DNA of 64,000 bases from Anisodus tanguticus (Eukaryota; Streptophyta; Magnoliopsida; Solanales; Solanaceae): NCBI GenBank assembly GCA_034509755.1, contig CM067552.1, positions 16,339,001 to 16,403,000 on the forward strand, read 5' to 3'. Of the stretch, positions 34,101 through 42,630 are shown in pieces. The position numbers and the translations under genes were made by a program. Position 1 is the first letter of the stretch; every line of letters begins with the position of its first letter. The notes under the pieces were generated by a model that was not told the origin of the DNA, made no database searches, and was given only the letters and a program-made list of their open reading frames with translations.

Positions 34101-37100
34101 ACTCTCCCACTCCCACTAGGGAGTGATGGTGTAATATCGTAATAGGGCTCAGGCTCTCAAAAGGTAACATCCATGTTGATAAAGGATCTCCTGGAGGCAG
34201 GATGATAGCATTTGTACCCAGTCTGTGTAGGAGAATAACCAATAAAGACACACTTAAGGGCTATAGGATCAAGTTTCCTATAATTCCTAGTGGGAACAAA
34301 GCAAATACACCTAAACACCTTCATATGAATAATATATTTTTCTCACCCTTTAAAGCCTCTAGAGAACTCTGAAAATTGAATGTTTTAAAATGGCATCCCT
34401 CAATAGGGTTTTTGGTAGATTCATGGTAAACATAAAGAACCTTCGCTCCGACGATAAAAAAATCTGAAACTTGGTGGGTAGGCTCATAATTGACAAGCAA
34501 GCCCAAGGAAGAAAGAATCTCAAAAAAAATCCATAAAAGGTAGCCTTTGCGGACAACTTTCAGGAGGGAGAAAACTCCACCTCTTTTTGAAAAAAAGGAA
34601 CGCTAATACTGCAAGGGAGAAACACCTCACAAGGCCGCAATGACTCTGGTACCATGTAAGAATTTGAGAAAGAAGAAAAGGTTTCCTAGTATTTTAGTAT
34701 GTCGTATAAAGTTATATCCCATGAGAACGGGTATTTATACAAGTGAATCCTAACCAATTAAGGAAGGACAATCAATTACAATAAAATGAAATATTTTATT
34801 CCTATAATTACATTAGGAAAAGGAAAAATGAAGTCTCCAAAAATTATGCTAATTAATTAACATAATCAACAATAATCTTTCCAATAAACCTAATCCGGAT
34901 ATTCTAACTGCTAATGTTGAGACACCTCAAATTAATTCCAAATAATTTGGTTTTTAAATATAATCTCCTTATAATCCATAGTTTAGTTTAAGAACTGTTT
35001 CAAGTTAAATATCATTAAATTTTCAAGTGGTAACCAAGTTTTATTTTGATCTAGATCATTTATGAGTTTCATATGAATAGGATAGGAAGTTAGAAATGGT
35101 ATTTCATTTGGGCTAGTTTGGCTAAAATAAGCTTTCTACAAAATCTAGTATTGATGATCAACTTTGTCCTATGCTTCTTTCCTAGATAATGGTTGTGTCT
35201 GGATCTATGTTGCTCGGACTCTTAAAAATATCGAAAAGGTGTGTGTCGGACACTCCAAAAGTAGTGCATTTTTTGGAGTATCCGACATGGGTGTGACAAC
35301 GAAAGTGAAGAGTCCGCGCAACTTAGGTCCGGATCAGCTCTGCACACCTCGTTTTTTCCACCGAATTCTATATCTTCCCACCTATACCAAGTACCGAATA
35401 ACTTAGCCTACCAATGATTAAGCATATGAGAAATCGCCCAATATATTTTACCTCTGCTGGACTTTGAACATTGGTCTACACATATTCTTTATTCCAGCTT
35501 CACCAGCCATCAGGCTACACCTTGCATGCGCTTTGTCCTATGTATCCTAAATGCATCAATATACTCTTTTAATCAAGAAAATGCTGATAGAAGCATGAAA
35601 TATTGAAGTCACGGATTCCCATAAACTTTTCCTCCTGTGCTCTATTTCTCACGATAGCTATGGTAGGGCTTTCGTTCCTAGCGCTCCGAATTCACTGTTA
35701 AGACATTCTATGACAAGCTGCTAGAACATTCAGTGGAATATCAAAAAGACTGCCTGTGGAGAATGATATGGAAGACTAAAGTACCAGCAAAAGTGGCTTG
35801 ATTTGGCTGGTTTCCTGCCCTCAGAGCGTGTTTAACGCAGGATAGGCTGCAGAAGAAAGGATTTATTCTTTGCATCAAGTGCTTTTTATGTGAGAATGCT
35901 CAGAAATCAGTGGATCACTTGCTACTTCACTGTAGCTTTTCATAGCAGATTTGGTCTATGTTTTTATGCATTTTTGGAGTTCACTGGTAATGCCATCAAA
36001 CTTTAGAGAACTACTCCATATTGGCAAACACAGAAATGACAGGAGACAAACAAAGCTTTGGAGGACAGACATAATATGGACTATATGGCTAGAAAGGAAC
36101 AAAACATGCTTTGATGGGAAGAAGGAATCTAGCTGTTATAAAATTTAAATGTATTCATAATATATTGTTTTGGAATAGTGGGTCTTTTGCTACTGATGTT
36201 CTGGATTTTCTGCACTTGCTAGAGTCTTTTGTCATGTAATTTGGACAAACTCAGTTTGTGTAACCTTTTCAGTACCATCTTGTACTGAGCATTAATGAAA
36301 GACTTTATACCATTATCAAAAGAACAAGATATATTTTATCTATCTCCATTTTTTCTAAAATTTACATACCCCTTTCCTTTTTTATTCAGTTTGGTATTAC
36401 ATTACCCCTTTCCTTGAACAACTAATCCCTCCTATTCTCACATCTTGGTAAGCCACAATGGCAAGTGCATCTAGGTTATTGTTCTAGTTATAGAACCCCC
36501 CCCCCCCCCAATGAACCAGTATTTGATATTGTGTCCAACCAAAAAGAGCTTATCTCAAATTACTCCAACTACATTAAGTATAATTAATTCATAGCTTTAC
36601 AAAATTGAGGTATAATGAAGCGAGCAGCAGCACAAGATGAATACTATCCAGAAACACAATAGGCAGTACAGAAATCACTGCTAACAGACACAGATATGAT
36701 CTGGAGTCAAAACATGTAATGATAAGTGAGCAGGCATGTCTGGTTAAAGCTAAAGACTCTAGGATATGCTACAGCTTAGATGTCGTACAACATACCTTCG
36801 ACAGGTCCAAATGTGATATTGGTATCATCAAGACCTGCATAGTAGGATAAAGTCCAAGACATTACTTTACCACATACCACAAAAGGTAATATAGGGATAA
36901 ATCACTGTTAAGAATGTACGGCACAAATGTCCACCCAGGAGAAACAAAAAAGAAAGTTGAGGTAAACAATAAGATAGGCAGTAGGAAATCAAGAAAGCAA
37001 GATCCTGAATCCTGATGAATCAAGAACAATAGCAGCAGCGATGAAATTGCATGACGCACACCGAACTGGAGAAAATTTTGCACAGCATAGATAAATTTGT

Positions 37101-38507
37101 CAGGTGTCAAAAATACTAACTTCTAAAGGTTCCAAGTAACAAACCATTATCATTTCGCCAAAAGAGAATAAAAAACATGCCCCCAAGAGAACTCCAACTT
37201 CCCCATCTTTTAGTCTTAACAGTTTTCAGACTTCAAGCTTCTTACAATTGACAACAAAACAACTGAACCCTCAAAACGACACAAAGGCTGAAACATCCGA
37301 AATTTGTCATCTTCCACGTATTACCAAAACAAAATTGACCATACCAACAAATCACCAAACCAAATTGAATACACTTCCTAAATAAATAATACTCCTAGTA
37401 GTTTCTACGAAGCTATGGTGGCATTGAAGTGACTTCTTGCAAGAAGTCCTAACCCAGTTGTGTTTTCATGATATTTCCTTCAACAAAAAGAATGATTTTG
37501 ACTTGCAATGCTCATTTTTGACCCCCAATGTAATTTTTGCTGCTGTAGCAGTGGCCTTTTGGTATTCAGACGGTCGTTTCTGACTTCTAACACTATTTTC
37601 CAGTTGAAAAACAGTCCAAAGAAAATTTTGAAACCCGTCAAAACACAGTTCTGAAAAACATATCCATTTGTGCTAAAAGTTGTGTCAAACCAAGGCTACC
37701 AAATCACGCAAATCAAATTCCTATATGTTTACAGGACCAAAATGGTTGCAACATTCAGTTATAAAAAGGGCAGCCTGATGTACTAAGCTCCCGCTATAAG
37801 CGAGCCCGGAGAAGGGCCGGACCAGAAGAGTCTATTGTGACCTCCTTGGTCACATGTAAACAACTTTACCAGTTATACCAAGTCTCCCCTTCGCAGCGTT
37901 GAGTTATGATTTGAAGAATTAAAAATGGAAGGAAAAAGAAGATACCCTTTTCAGAGAAGTGCATAAAAGAATCAACCTTGGGAGGGGGAGGGGGAGGGGG
38001 AGGGGGAGGGGGAGGAGGAGGAGCAATGTTAGTCCTGTCTCTCAAAATCTCATCAATTTCCTTATAATAAGACATCTTAGCAGACCCATTTCTATCTTGA
38101 TTCTGTTGTTTAGCTTTCTTGAATTCCTTCAATAAATTCCTCCACTTATCAGTACACATAGTAGGTGATCTATCAAACCCTTTTTCTCTCATCTTCATAC
38201 TAATCTGGTCCCACAAATGCTTATTCGACTTTGAAGTATTGAAAAGTGAGTCAATTTCTCTACGAAGACCAATTAGTACTCGTGTCTCTTCTTGTACCCA
38301 TGTCTCTGCCCTTTTCTTAGGGTTTTTTGGGTTTGTACTGTTTTCCTCGCCGCCACTACTGGTGGTGTCTCTGAGAATTTGATGGACAGGTGGAAGTTGG
38401 CTATTGGTGGTGGTAACGTCAACGATCATTTTGTGGCTTTGTGGATCTTCTTCTACTTCTTTGTACAAGTCGACAGCTTGAGGTTGTTTATTATCGGACA
38501 TGTACAT
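28195..38507 (-). CDS. GT-1: GT-1-type trihelix transcription factor
   Basis: A 386-residue nuclear DNA-binding protein of the GT-1 trihelix family, which binds GT-elements in light-regulated promoters. Minus-strand exons: 38507-37946, 36834-36796, 31036-30905, 30371-30147, 28397-28195 (stop TAA). All junctions are GT/AG and all introns phase 1. Exon 1 carries the trihelix: KKRAETWVQEETRVLI, LFNTSKSNKHLWDQISMKM, FDRSPTMCTDKWRNLLKEFK. Then come SAKMSYYKEIDEILRDR, a run of about 14 prolines, and KVDSFMHFSEKG. Exons 2-3 give LDDTNITFGPVE and NLERRLEHDGHPLAI; exons 4-5 give the conserved C-terminal region (VKWGDYTNRIGIDGTADAI, RTKRAFWLEDEDNIVRTLDR, HTEDKTFYSEDDFRGFLS, PGAVYRGVN). Start may be Met1 or Met3. 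The frame is intact. Introns 2 and 4 are large and filled with transposons. Confidence 0.94.
28998..29640 (+). repeat. Repeat-derived sequence in GT-1 intron 4
   Basis: A T-rich piece at 29020-29060 (GGTAAGGTAAAGTTTTATTAA) is followed at 29264-29560 by GC-rich sequence studded with GCGACCGCGAAG-, CGCGGTAGAG- and CGCAATCGCAGAGG-like phrases. A TATA-like ACTATAAATAGTAAG follows near 29616. Similar phrases recur at 32285-32470 in intron 2. It looks like part of a Solanaceae LTR or other repeat, but no ends were found. A 78-codon open frame here has no family resemblance. Confidence 0.35.
30504..30619. repeat. 58-bp tandem duplication in GT-1 intron 3
   Basis: Two head-to-tail copies of AATGCATCTAAACAAAAGCC...CAGAGACCGCCATTTGAAC..., starting at 30504 and 30562, with a few differences toward their ends. 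Confidence 0.9.
32385..34917 (-). mobile_element. Truncated Copia retrotransposon in GT-1 intron 2
   Basis: On the minus strand a 5' LTR (about 34917-34661, TATA-like GTATAAATACCC near 34730) is followed by a primer site TGGTACCAGAGTC (34648-34660). Next are integrase C-terminus sequence (RKLDPIALKCVFIGYSPTQ near 34250), RT (WKLVTSPPNK, LVGCKWILSVKHK, QLDVKNAFLYGD, YVDDIVM) and RNase H start (ERYQRLIRRLIYLSHTRPDL near 32550). Gag, protease, most of integrase, the end of RNase H and the 3' LTR are missing. Stops are frequent. A tiny TRIM element interrupts RT. Confidence 0.85.
33161..33476 (-). mobile_element. 316-bp TRIM (miniature LTR retrotransposon) nested in the Copia remnant
   Basis: Two direct repeats of about 104 bp, 33161-33263 and 33372-33476, both containing ACTCAA.CCCAAAAGCTAGCTCA and TATTAAAGAGACCAC, bracket only 108 bp. 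On the minus strand the order is LTR, two bases, the primer site TGGTATCAGAGC (33369-33358), a short spacer, a polypurine tract TGAGGGAGAGGGAC (33277-33264), then the second LTR. LTR ends read TGTAAAAG ... CCCA. This is the full set of replication signals of an LTR element with no coding capacity. No clear target duplication was found. Confidence 0.85.
35207..35325. mobile_element. Foldback MITE (Solanaceae TGTTGCTCGGACTCT type)
   Basis: About 120 bp that folds on itself. The outer arms are TGTTGCTCGGACTCT and AGAGTCCGCGCAACT (degenerate complement). The inner arms are TGTCGGACACTCCAAAAGTA and a near-complementary TTTTTTGGAGTATCCGACA. This palindrome is common in introns of tomato and potato relatives. 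It lies in GT-1 intron 2. Confidence 0.75.
35655..36325 (+). mobile_element. LINE 3' fragment in GT-1 intron 2
   Basis: The plus-strand translation resembles the C-terminus of LINE ORF2: CLWRMIWKTKVPAKVA, LRACLTQDRLQKKGF, a CFLCENAQKSVDHLLLHC zinc-binding block near 35880-35940, then a frame with IWTIWLERNKTCF near 36075. It ends with the typical tail TCTTGTACTGAGCATTAATGAAAG near 36280-36303. Several stops are present, and it is 5' truncated. Confidence 0.8.
37980..38026. repeat. GGGGGA/GGA repeat encoding a proline run in GT-1
   Basis: About five GGGGGA units followed by GGA units. On the coding (minus) strand they read as CCC/CCT codons, giving about 14 consecutive prolines between the trihelix domain and KVDSF. 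The reading frame is kept through the repeat. Confidence 0.95.
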
Positions 38508-38517
38508 GCTTTTACAC

Positions 38518-38865
38518 TGTTCCGATGGTTGTTACATATTTGTAAATGGATGGTATTATATTGTATTGTTTCGTATTGATTTGATTTTTGCTTGATATAA
38601 TAGATATGTTTGTATTATTTTTTGTTGTGATATAATCTCATACATCAACAATTTGAAGATTAAACTTATAAAAAAGTAGAGTATTCATAAAAAGCATGGT
38701 AAATGATCAAATAGAATTAGTAGATGATAAAAATGAGAAAAAAAGATAAGTTAATGATGCAATAACACCAAATCGATCGTATATAAATTAAAGTAACAAT
38801 CAAAACAAATATTATATTCAAACTAACAACACAATACAATACAATAGGTAACAACCATCCAAACA
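38518..38865. mobile_element. MITE starting 11 bp upstream of the GT-1 start codon
   Basis: A 348-bp AT-rich element with long imperfect inverted repeats. The left end TGTTCCGATGGTTGTTAC, then GTATTATATTGTATTGTTTC, mirrors the right end: TGTTTGGATGGTTGTTAC when reversed, then CTATTGTATTGTATTGTG. No coding capacity. It occupies essentially the whole immediate 5' UTR/proximal promoter of GT-1. I could not identify a target duplication. Confidence 0.8.
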
Positions 38866-39119
38866 AGTTGTTAGACTTTGGGCTTTGGTGATGATAACAC
38901 TGAGTGAAGGACTAGAGAACAATTCTTTAGTCAAAGGTCGTAACCCTCTAGATTATCTTAATTATTATTTCTTCCCCTTAATTTTCAAGCCTTCGAGAAG
39001 CTGCATTTGTTTTTATTAAGCTTTAACATGTCTCAATATGAAATATTAAGATGTTGTTTGTAGATTTGATCACTGAATGATTAAGATTGTTTGTTTATTA
39101 TTATCTGAATGTGTATAAT
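38866..39119. other. Unique-looking AT-rich sequence between MITE and LTR remnant
   Basis: About 250 bp upstream of the GT-1 gene. It may contain displaced original promoter sequence. No gene or clear element is visible. Confidence 0.3.
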
Positions 39120-39616
39120 TGTCACGCCCCAAACCCCGCTGGGACGGACCATGCTCTACAATGACTATGAACCTCTAAAAGACTGTATGACGTAACTTGA
39201 GAGACAAATGAGGAATGCAAATGATCTCGGCACATAATTATTGCCACTGACCTATAACATACAAATGTTGTACAAATGAACACAAATAAATCCACAACAG
39301 TGTTTATGAAGCCTCTACGAACATCTATAACTGGACAACTAATATTAGTGTCAGGACAGGGCCCCGACCTACTCGTAATCTCTATACATGAGGATGCTAG
39401 ACCTGATCCGGCTCCAGATAGAGAAGGAGCTCACAACACCTTCATTGAATATCTGTGATACCTAGTGAGAATGTCTGCCAACTTGTTTACATCTAAACCT
39501 GCAATGTGAAATATAACAAATACAACATCCCTTTCATAAGGGACGTCAGTATAGAAAGATTGTATCGAGATTATAAGGCAGATAGAAAAATATATGCAAA
39601 TATTGAAACTGATAAT
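39120..39616 (-). repeat. Gypsy-type LTR remnant flanking the viral integration
   Basis: Starts TGTCACGCCCCAAACCCC. It includes AAGGGACGTCAGTATAGAAAG (39537-39557), comparable with AAAGGGACGTCAGTGCGAAAG inside the Gypsy LTR near 60640. It is cut off where the pararetrovirus repeat begins at 39617. The remainder may lie beyond 49095, which would mean the virus integrated into an LTR; this is inference. Confidence 0.5.
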
Positions 39617-40377
39617 ATAGTTTATTTCTTGCATTCCCCCGTAGCGGTAGCAGTTTCCGGGACTCCCGAAAGGGAAACCTCCTTGTACTTCTAGACATGT
39701 AAGTCTACTATTCAGTAGTTTATCTCCTACAATGTAAATTATGTTTAAAGTTTTTTATAAAAATCTTGCAGAATTGCAAGAAGTTATGTTATTATAGTTA
39801 TGATTATTTTCATCATGAATCTTGAGTTACTGTTATAATCACTGCCATGAATATCTGAAATTACTGTTGAAATCTTTATCATAACATGCCTAGACACGGT
39901 TATCTTCTTGACTTAGTATATGGTTATCTGATAAGCTCCGTTATGGCCTCCATGGATTAATCTGTAAATTTCTATGTCAACGGTGGTTGATTATTGGCCG
40001 GTTGATGTCCGCTGAAGGACTGTTGTGGCCGCTTTTGGGTGTGGTTAAAGACGATTGCCATAGCGTGGGTAAGGCTTAGAAGAAGAGATGAACAGTTAAG
40101 AAGAAGAAGTGAATAGGTATAGTATGTTAAAGATTAAATAGTAACAAAAATATGAAATAGCAGGGATGATGAATAGTAACCTAGGACTAATGACTGGACA
40201 GAGTCCAGATTAAAAAAAAAAAAAAATTAATTAATTATTAAATACAGGAGATAGACTTTGAATCAAAGACTTATATGAATAGAATGTTACAAGAAGGGAG
40301 TACCGAGTAGGACTACACACCATACTTGCATCCCCTCTATTGAAATATTCTATTGAAATACTAACCCCCCCTTTATA
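39617..40377 (+). repeat. Left terminal repeat of the pararetrovirus (leader, R-U5-like)
   Basis: 761 bp, differing from the right copy by about ten substitutions and a few small indels. It begins at ATAGTTTATTTCTTGC with no viral sequence before it, and ends one base before the primer-binding site. It corresponds to the long untranslated leader of the pregenomic RNA. Near its start are a strong hairpin (GTTTCC 39653-39658 with GGAAAC 39673-39678 around CGGGACTCCCG) and a start-stop codon pair. Confidence 0.95.
39697..39702 (+). promoter_or_regulatory. Minimal upstream ORF (ATG-TAA) in the viral leader
   Basis: ATGTAA, a start codon followed at once by a stop, conserved in both repeat copies (also 48417-48422). 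It lies about 20 bases after a GC-rich hairpin. Long leaders with short upstream ORFs are known to govern ribosome shunting or reinitiation in Caulimoviridae; whether this pair acts so is inference. Confidence 0.5.
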
Positions 40378-40378
40378 T

Positions 40379-40390
40379 TGGTATCAGAGC
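40379..40390 (+). other. Minus-strand primer-binding site (tRNA-Met)
   Basis: TGGTATCAGAGC, complementary to the 3' end of plant initiator tRNA-Met, as in all known Caulimoviridae. It lies one base after the end of the left terminal repeat and is absent after the right repeat. Confidence 0.93.
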
Positions 40391-40420
40391 GAGAAGATTT
40401 TGATTGGACTAAAGACTCGC

Positions 40421-40624
40421 ATGAAAAAGTTAGAACTTGATTTAGTTATAACACAACGGTTAGAAAATTTATATCCAGAATATATAAGACTTAGTGAGAC
40501 CCAAAAGAATAGTAAAAAACTATACGATATAATAGACGAAATATCAGACTTAGAATATCAGTTAATTAGAACTCTCAAGAGGAAAAATTTGTTTAAGAAC
40601 TCTAATAGATTTAAGCCTTATTAA
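40421..40624 (+). CDS. Pararetrovirus small ORF1, unknown function
   Basis: A charged, helical-looking peptide of 67 residues (MKKLELDLVITQRLENLYPE at the start). An in-frame ATG at 40340 lies inside the repeat and would read through the primer site, so I prefer the ATG at 40421. The stop TAA is 4 bases before the next ORF's ATG, the tight spacing expected for polycistronic viral RNA. It occupies the position of badnavirus ORF1, but I see no diagnostic motif. Confidence 0.6.
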   Translation: MKKLELDLVITQRLENLYPEYIRLSETQKNSKKLYDIIDEISDLEYQLIRTLKRKNLFKNSNRFKPY

Positions 40625-40628
40625 TTAT

Positions 40629-41012
40629 ATGAGATCAATACCTTTCGTAGAAAAGATAAGATTTACTCTCTACAACATACATAGAGAGATAAAAAGAAAA
40701 AATAGACACGTACTAGCTAGAAGAGAATTAATAGGTTTATATAAAGAACTATCAGCACAGGCTTTAAGTATAGACGGACTCTTAGAATATTTTAGACTAA
40801 ACGCTAAACCACTACTACTAGAATTAGAATATAATAGATTAGTGGCTACCATAGAAGAAAATATCTTTTTAGCAACTATAGATAATAGCCTTTTAGAAGA
40901 CATACGTTGGCATATACAAGGTATCCAAAGCGATATAACCTACGCTGACGATTGGATAGCATATCAGAATAGTAAATTAAAAAGACATCTAGCATATTTT
41001 CCACTAGGATAA
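40629..41012 (+). CDS. Pararetrovirus ORF2, unknown function
   Basis: 127 residues, rich in Leu, Ile, Glu and Arg, with no membrane segment. It starts at the ATG 4 bases after ORF1. Its TAA stop (41010-41012) overlaps the beginning of the next frame in the string ATAA. By position it may correspond to the small ORFs preceding the main polyprotein in badna- and tungroviruses; this is inference from order, not from a motif. Confidence 0.65.
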   Translation: MRSIPFVEKIRFTLYNIHREIKRKNRHVLARRELIGLYKELSAQALSIDGLLEYFRLNAKPLLLELEYNRLVATIEENIFLATIDNSLLEDIRWHIQGIQSDITYADDWIAYQNSKLKRHLAYFPLG

Positions 41013-41497
41013 AAATAGCTCATTTAAAGCATTTAGAATACTTAGACTTACGAATTCTACCAGAAAAGAAGTATAGAATATTACCAGACAATAGTATAAT
41101 TAAGTGTAATTTTAATATAGGAGAACACTTAATACATAGTGAAGACAAGCAGTTAAATACAATAGTAGATATTATAATCAACCTAAGCGAAAGGGTAAAA
41201 GCAGACAACGAAAAATATACTCAGAATCAAACTAGACTAGAAGAGATACTAGCTAAACAAGAAAAGATTTTTAGAAAATCAGAAACTAATTTAGAATACA
41301 TAAATAGCTTAGTAACGAATTGTGATTTAAAAAAATTATCAACTAAAAAAGACTTAGAAAAGTTTTTTAAAGACAACCTACTAGACATAGAATTAAAAGT
41401 AAGTCAAGAAAACAAAAAATTAAAACAGGAGTTAATAGAAAGATTGTTAAAATTAGAGGAATTAATTAAAGAATTAAAATCAGCAATCCTTTCATGA
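40976..41497 (+). CDS. Pararetrovirus ORF3, coiled-coil protein without an ATG
   Basis: An open frame of about 173 codons with no ATG anywhere. Its useful part probably begins at ATA 41009-41011, where ATAA overlaps the ORF2 stop. It ends in TGA 41495-41497, overlapping the movement-protein ATG as ATGA. The second half is strongly helical and charged, with heptad-like spacing (RLEEILAKQEKIF, ELIERLLKLEELIKELKSAI). This resembles the coiled-coil virion-associated protein encoded just upstream of the main ORF in badnaviruses. It may start at a non-AUG codon, as rice tungro bacilliform virus ORF1 does, or the start may have mutated. Confidence 0.6.
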   Translation: MKKTSSIFSTRIKIAHLKHLEYLDLRILPEKKYRILPDNSIIKCNFNIGEHLIHSEDKQLNTIVDIIINLSERVKADNEKYTQNQTRLEEILAKQEKIFRKSETNLEYINSLVTNCDLKKLSTKKDLEKFFKDNLLDIELKVSQENKKLKQELIERLLKLEELIKELKSAILS

Positions 41498-42630
41498 ATA
41501 GCAGATTGGCTAGCATTCAAGAGCAGGTTGCAAAAATAATAGAAAAGAACATTCCTTTACCAGAAGACTATAAAGACTATATACCAGCTCAAAAGGCAGA
41601 CCAGATAATATTACAACAGAATATAGCAATAGCTTCATTAGTATTAGATCTCCATAGAAAGGTAGACCTGTTAGTAAAAAGAATAGATAGGATAGACGAT
41701 AAACTGTTGAGAATAAACCTAGAACAAGATAGGTATCAAAGAGAAGACCAAACACAAAATATAAATCTAATTAGTGACGAATCCTTTAGACAAATTAGAA
41801 GAAATACCAGGACTCTCATGCACATGGGATTAATGGTAGTAGGAATAAAAGGCTTAACTAGAAAAAATCTAGGAAGTAAAGTTCTCATACTCATATATGA
41901 TGATAGATGGACAAACATGAGAAAATCTATCATTGGTATGACTGAGATAGACATGACTGATAACGGCGGAATATTCTATATCAGTCCAGACTTCTTAATA
42001 AACTTAGCCGAATTCGGAAAGCATATTAAGATAGGAATACAGACCAAAGGCTATGAAGAAATGCATAGCGGAAATAATTTATTAGTATGTTTAGGATTTT
42101 TAGGTAAAATGACAACCAGTAGCAATACTAAGTTCAAAATTAAAATAAATGACGTAGTAGAATTAATGAGCAATAAAGGCATTAATTTAATTAAACCTAC
42201 AAAAATACAACCAGAAGAATATGCAGGCTTAGAATGGAAATTAGATCAATTTAGTAATAAGAAAAAGATTTTACAACCAGCCTCGCACTTAGAATATACA
42301 AATCATCGTGGAGAGACATCCATAAGATTTACAGATTACAATTACACTCCCCAAAAGGAATGTGAAGAGGAAAACACTATAGAAGAAACAGAACTAAATC
42401 TGATGAACATAGAACTTATCCCAGACGGATATGAAGTAGACATAGCTATAGAAAAAGCTAGAGACCTGAAAAGACAAAAACCAAAAATGTCATTCAAATG
42501 CAAAGGTTGCAAACAAGATAACATGGAATTAGAAGAAGCAATAGAACATTTTAAATATTGCACAAAGAGGACAGATAACGAAGGTTATAGAGAAGAACGT
42601 ATTTCCAGAGACAAAAACAGAAATGTTTGA
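41494..42630 (+). CDS. Pararetrovirus movement protein (30K superfamily)
   Basis: 378 residues, uninterrupted. The N-terminal 90 residues look coiled-coil (ALVLDLHRKVD-type heptads). About residues 105-235 form the 30K core: LMVVGIKGLTRKNLGSKVLI, IGMTEIDMTDNGGIFYI, and the badnavirus-like IKIGIQTKGYEEMHSGNNLL then GFLGKMTTSSNTKF. The C-terminus carries a possible C2HC zinc finger, CKGC-X12-H-X3-C, near residues 334-354. The family forms tubules through plasmodesmata for cell-to-cell spread. The start overlaps the ORF3 stop (ATGA) and the end overlaps the polyprotein start by 8 bases. In badna- and tungroviruses this domain is instead fused to the polyprotein. Confidence 0.88.
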   Translation: MNSRLASIQEQVAKIIEKNIPLPEDYKDYIPAQKADQIILQQNIAIASLVLDLHRKVDLLVKRIDRIDDKLLRINLEQDRYQREDQTQNINLISDESFRQIRRNTRTLMHMGLMVVGIKGLTRKNLGSKVLILIYDDRWTNMRKSIIGMTEIDMTDNGGIFYISPDFLINLAEFGKHIKIGIQTKGYEEMHSGNNLLVCLGFLGKMTTSSNTKFKIKINDVVELMSNKGINLIKPTKIQPEEYAGLEWKLDQFSNKKKILQPASHLEYTNHRGETSIRFTDYNYTPQKECEEENTIEETELNLMNIELIPDGYEVDIAIEKARDLKRQKPKMSFKCKGCKQDNMELEEAIEHFKYCTKRTDNEGYREERISRDKNRNV

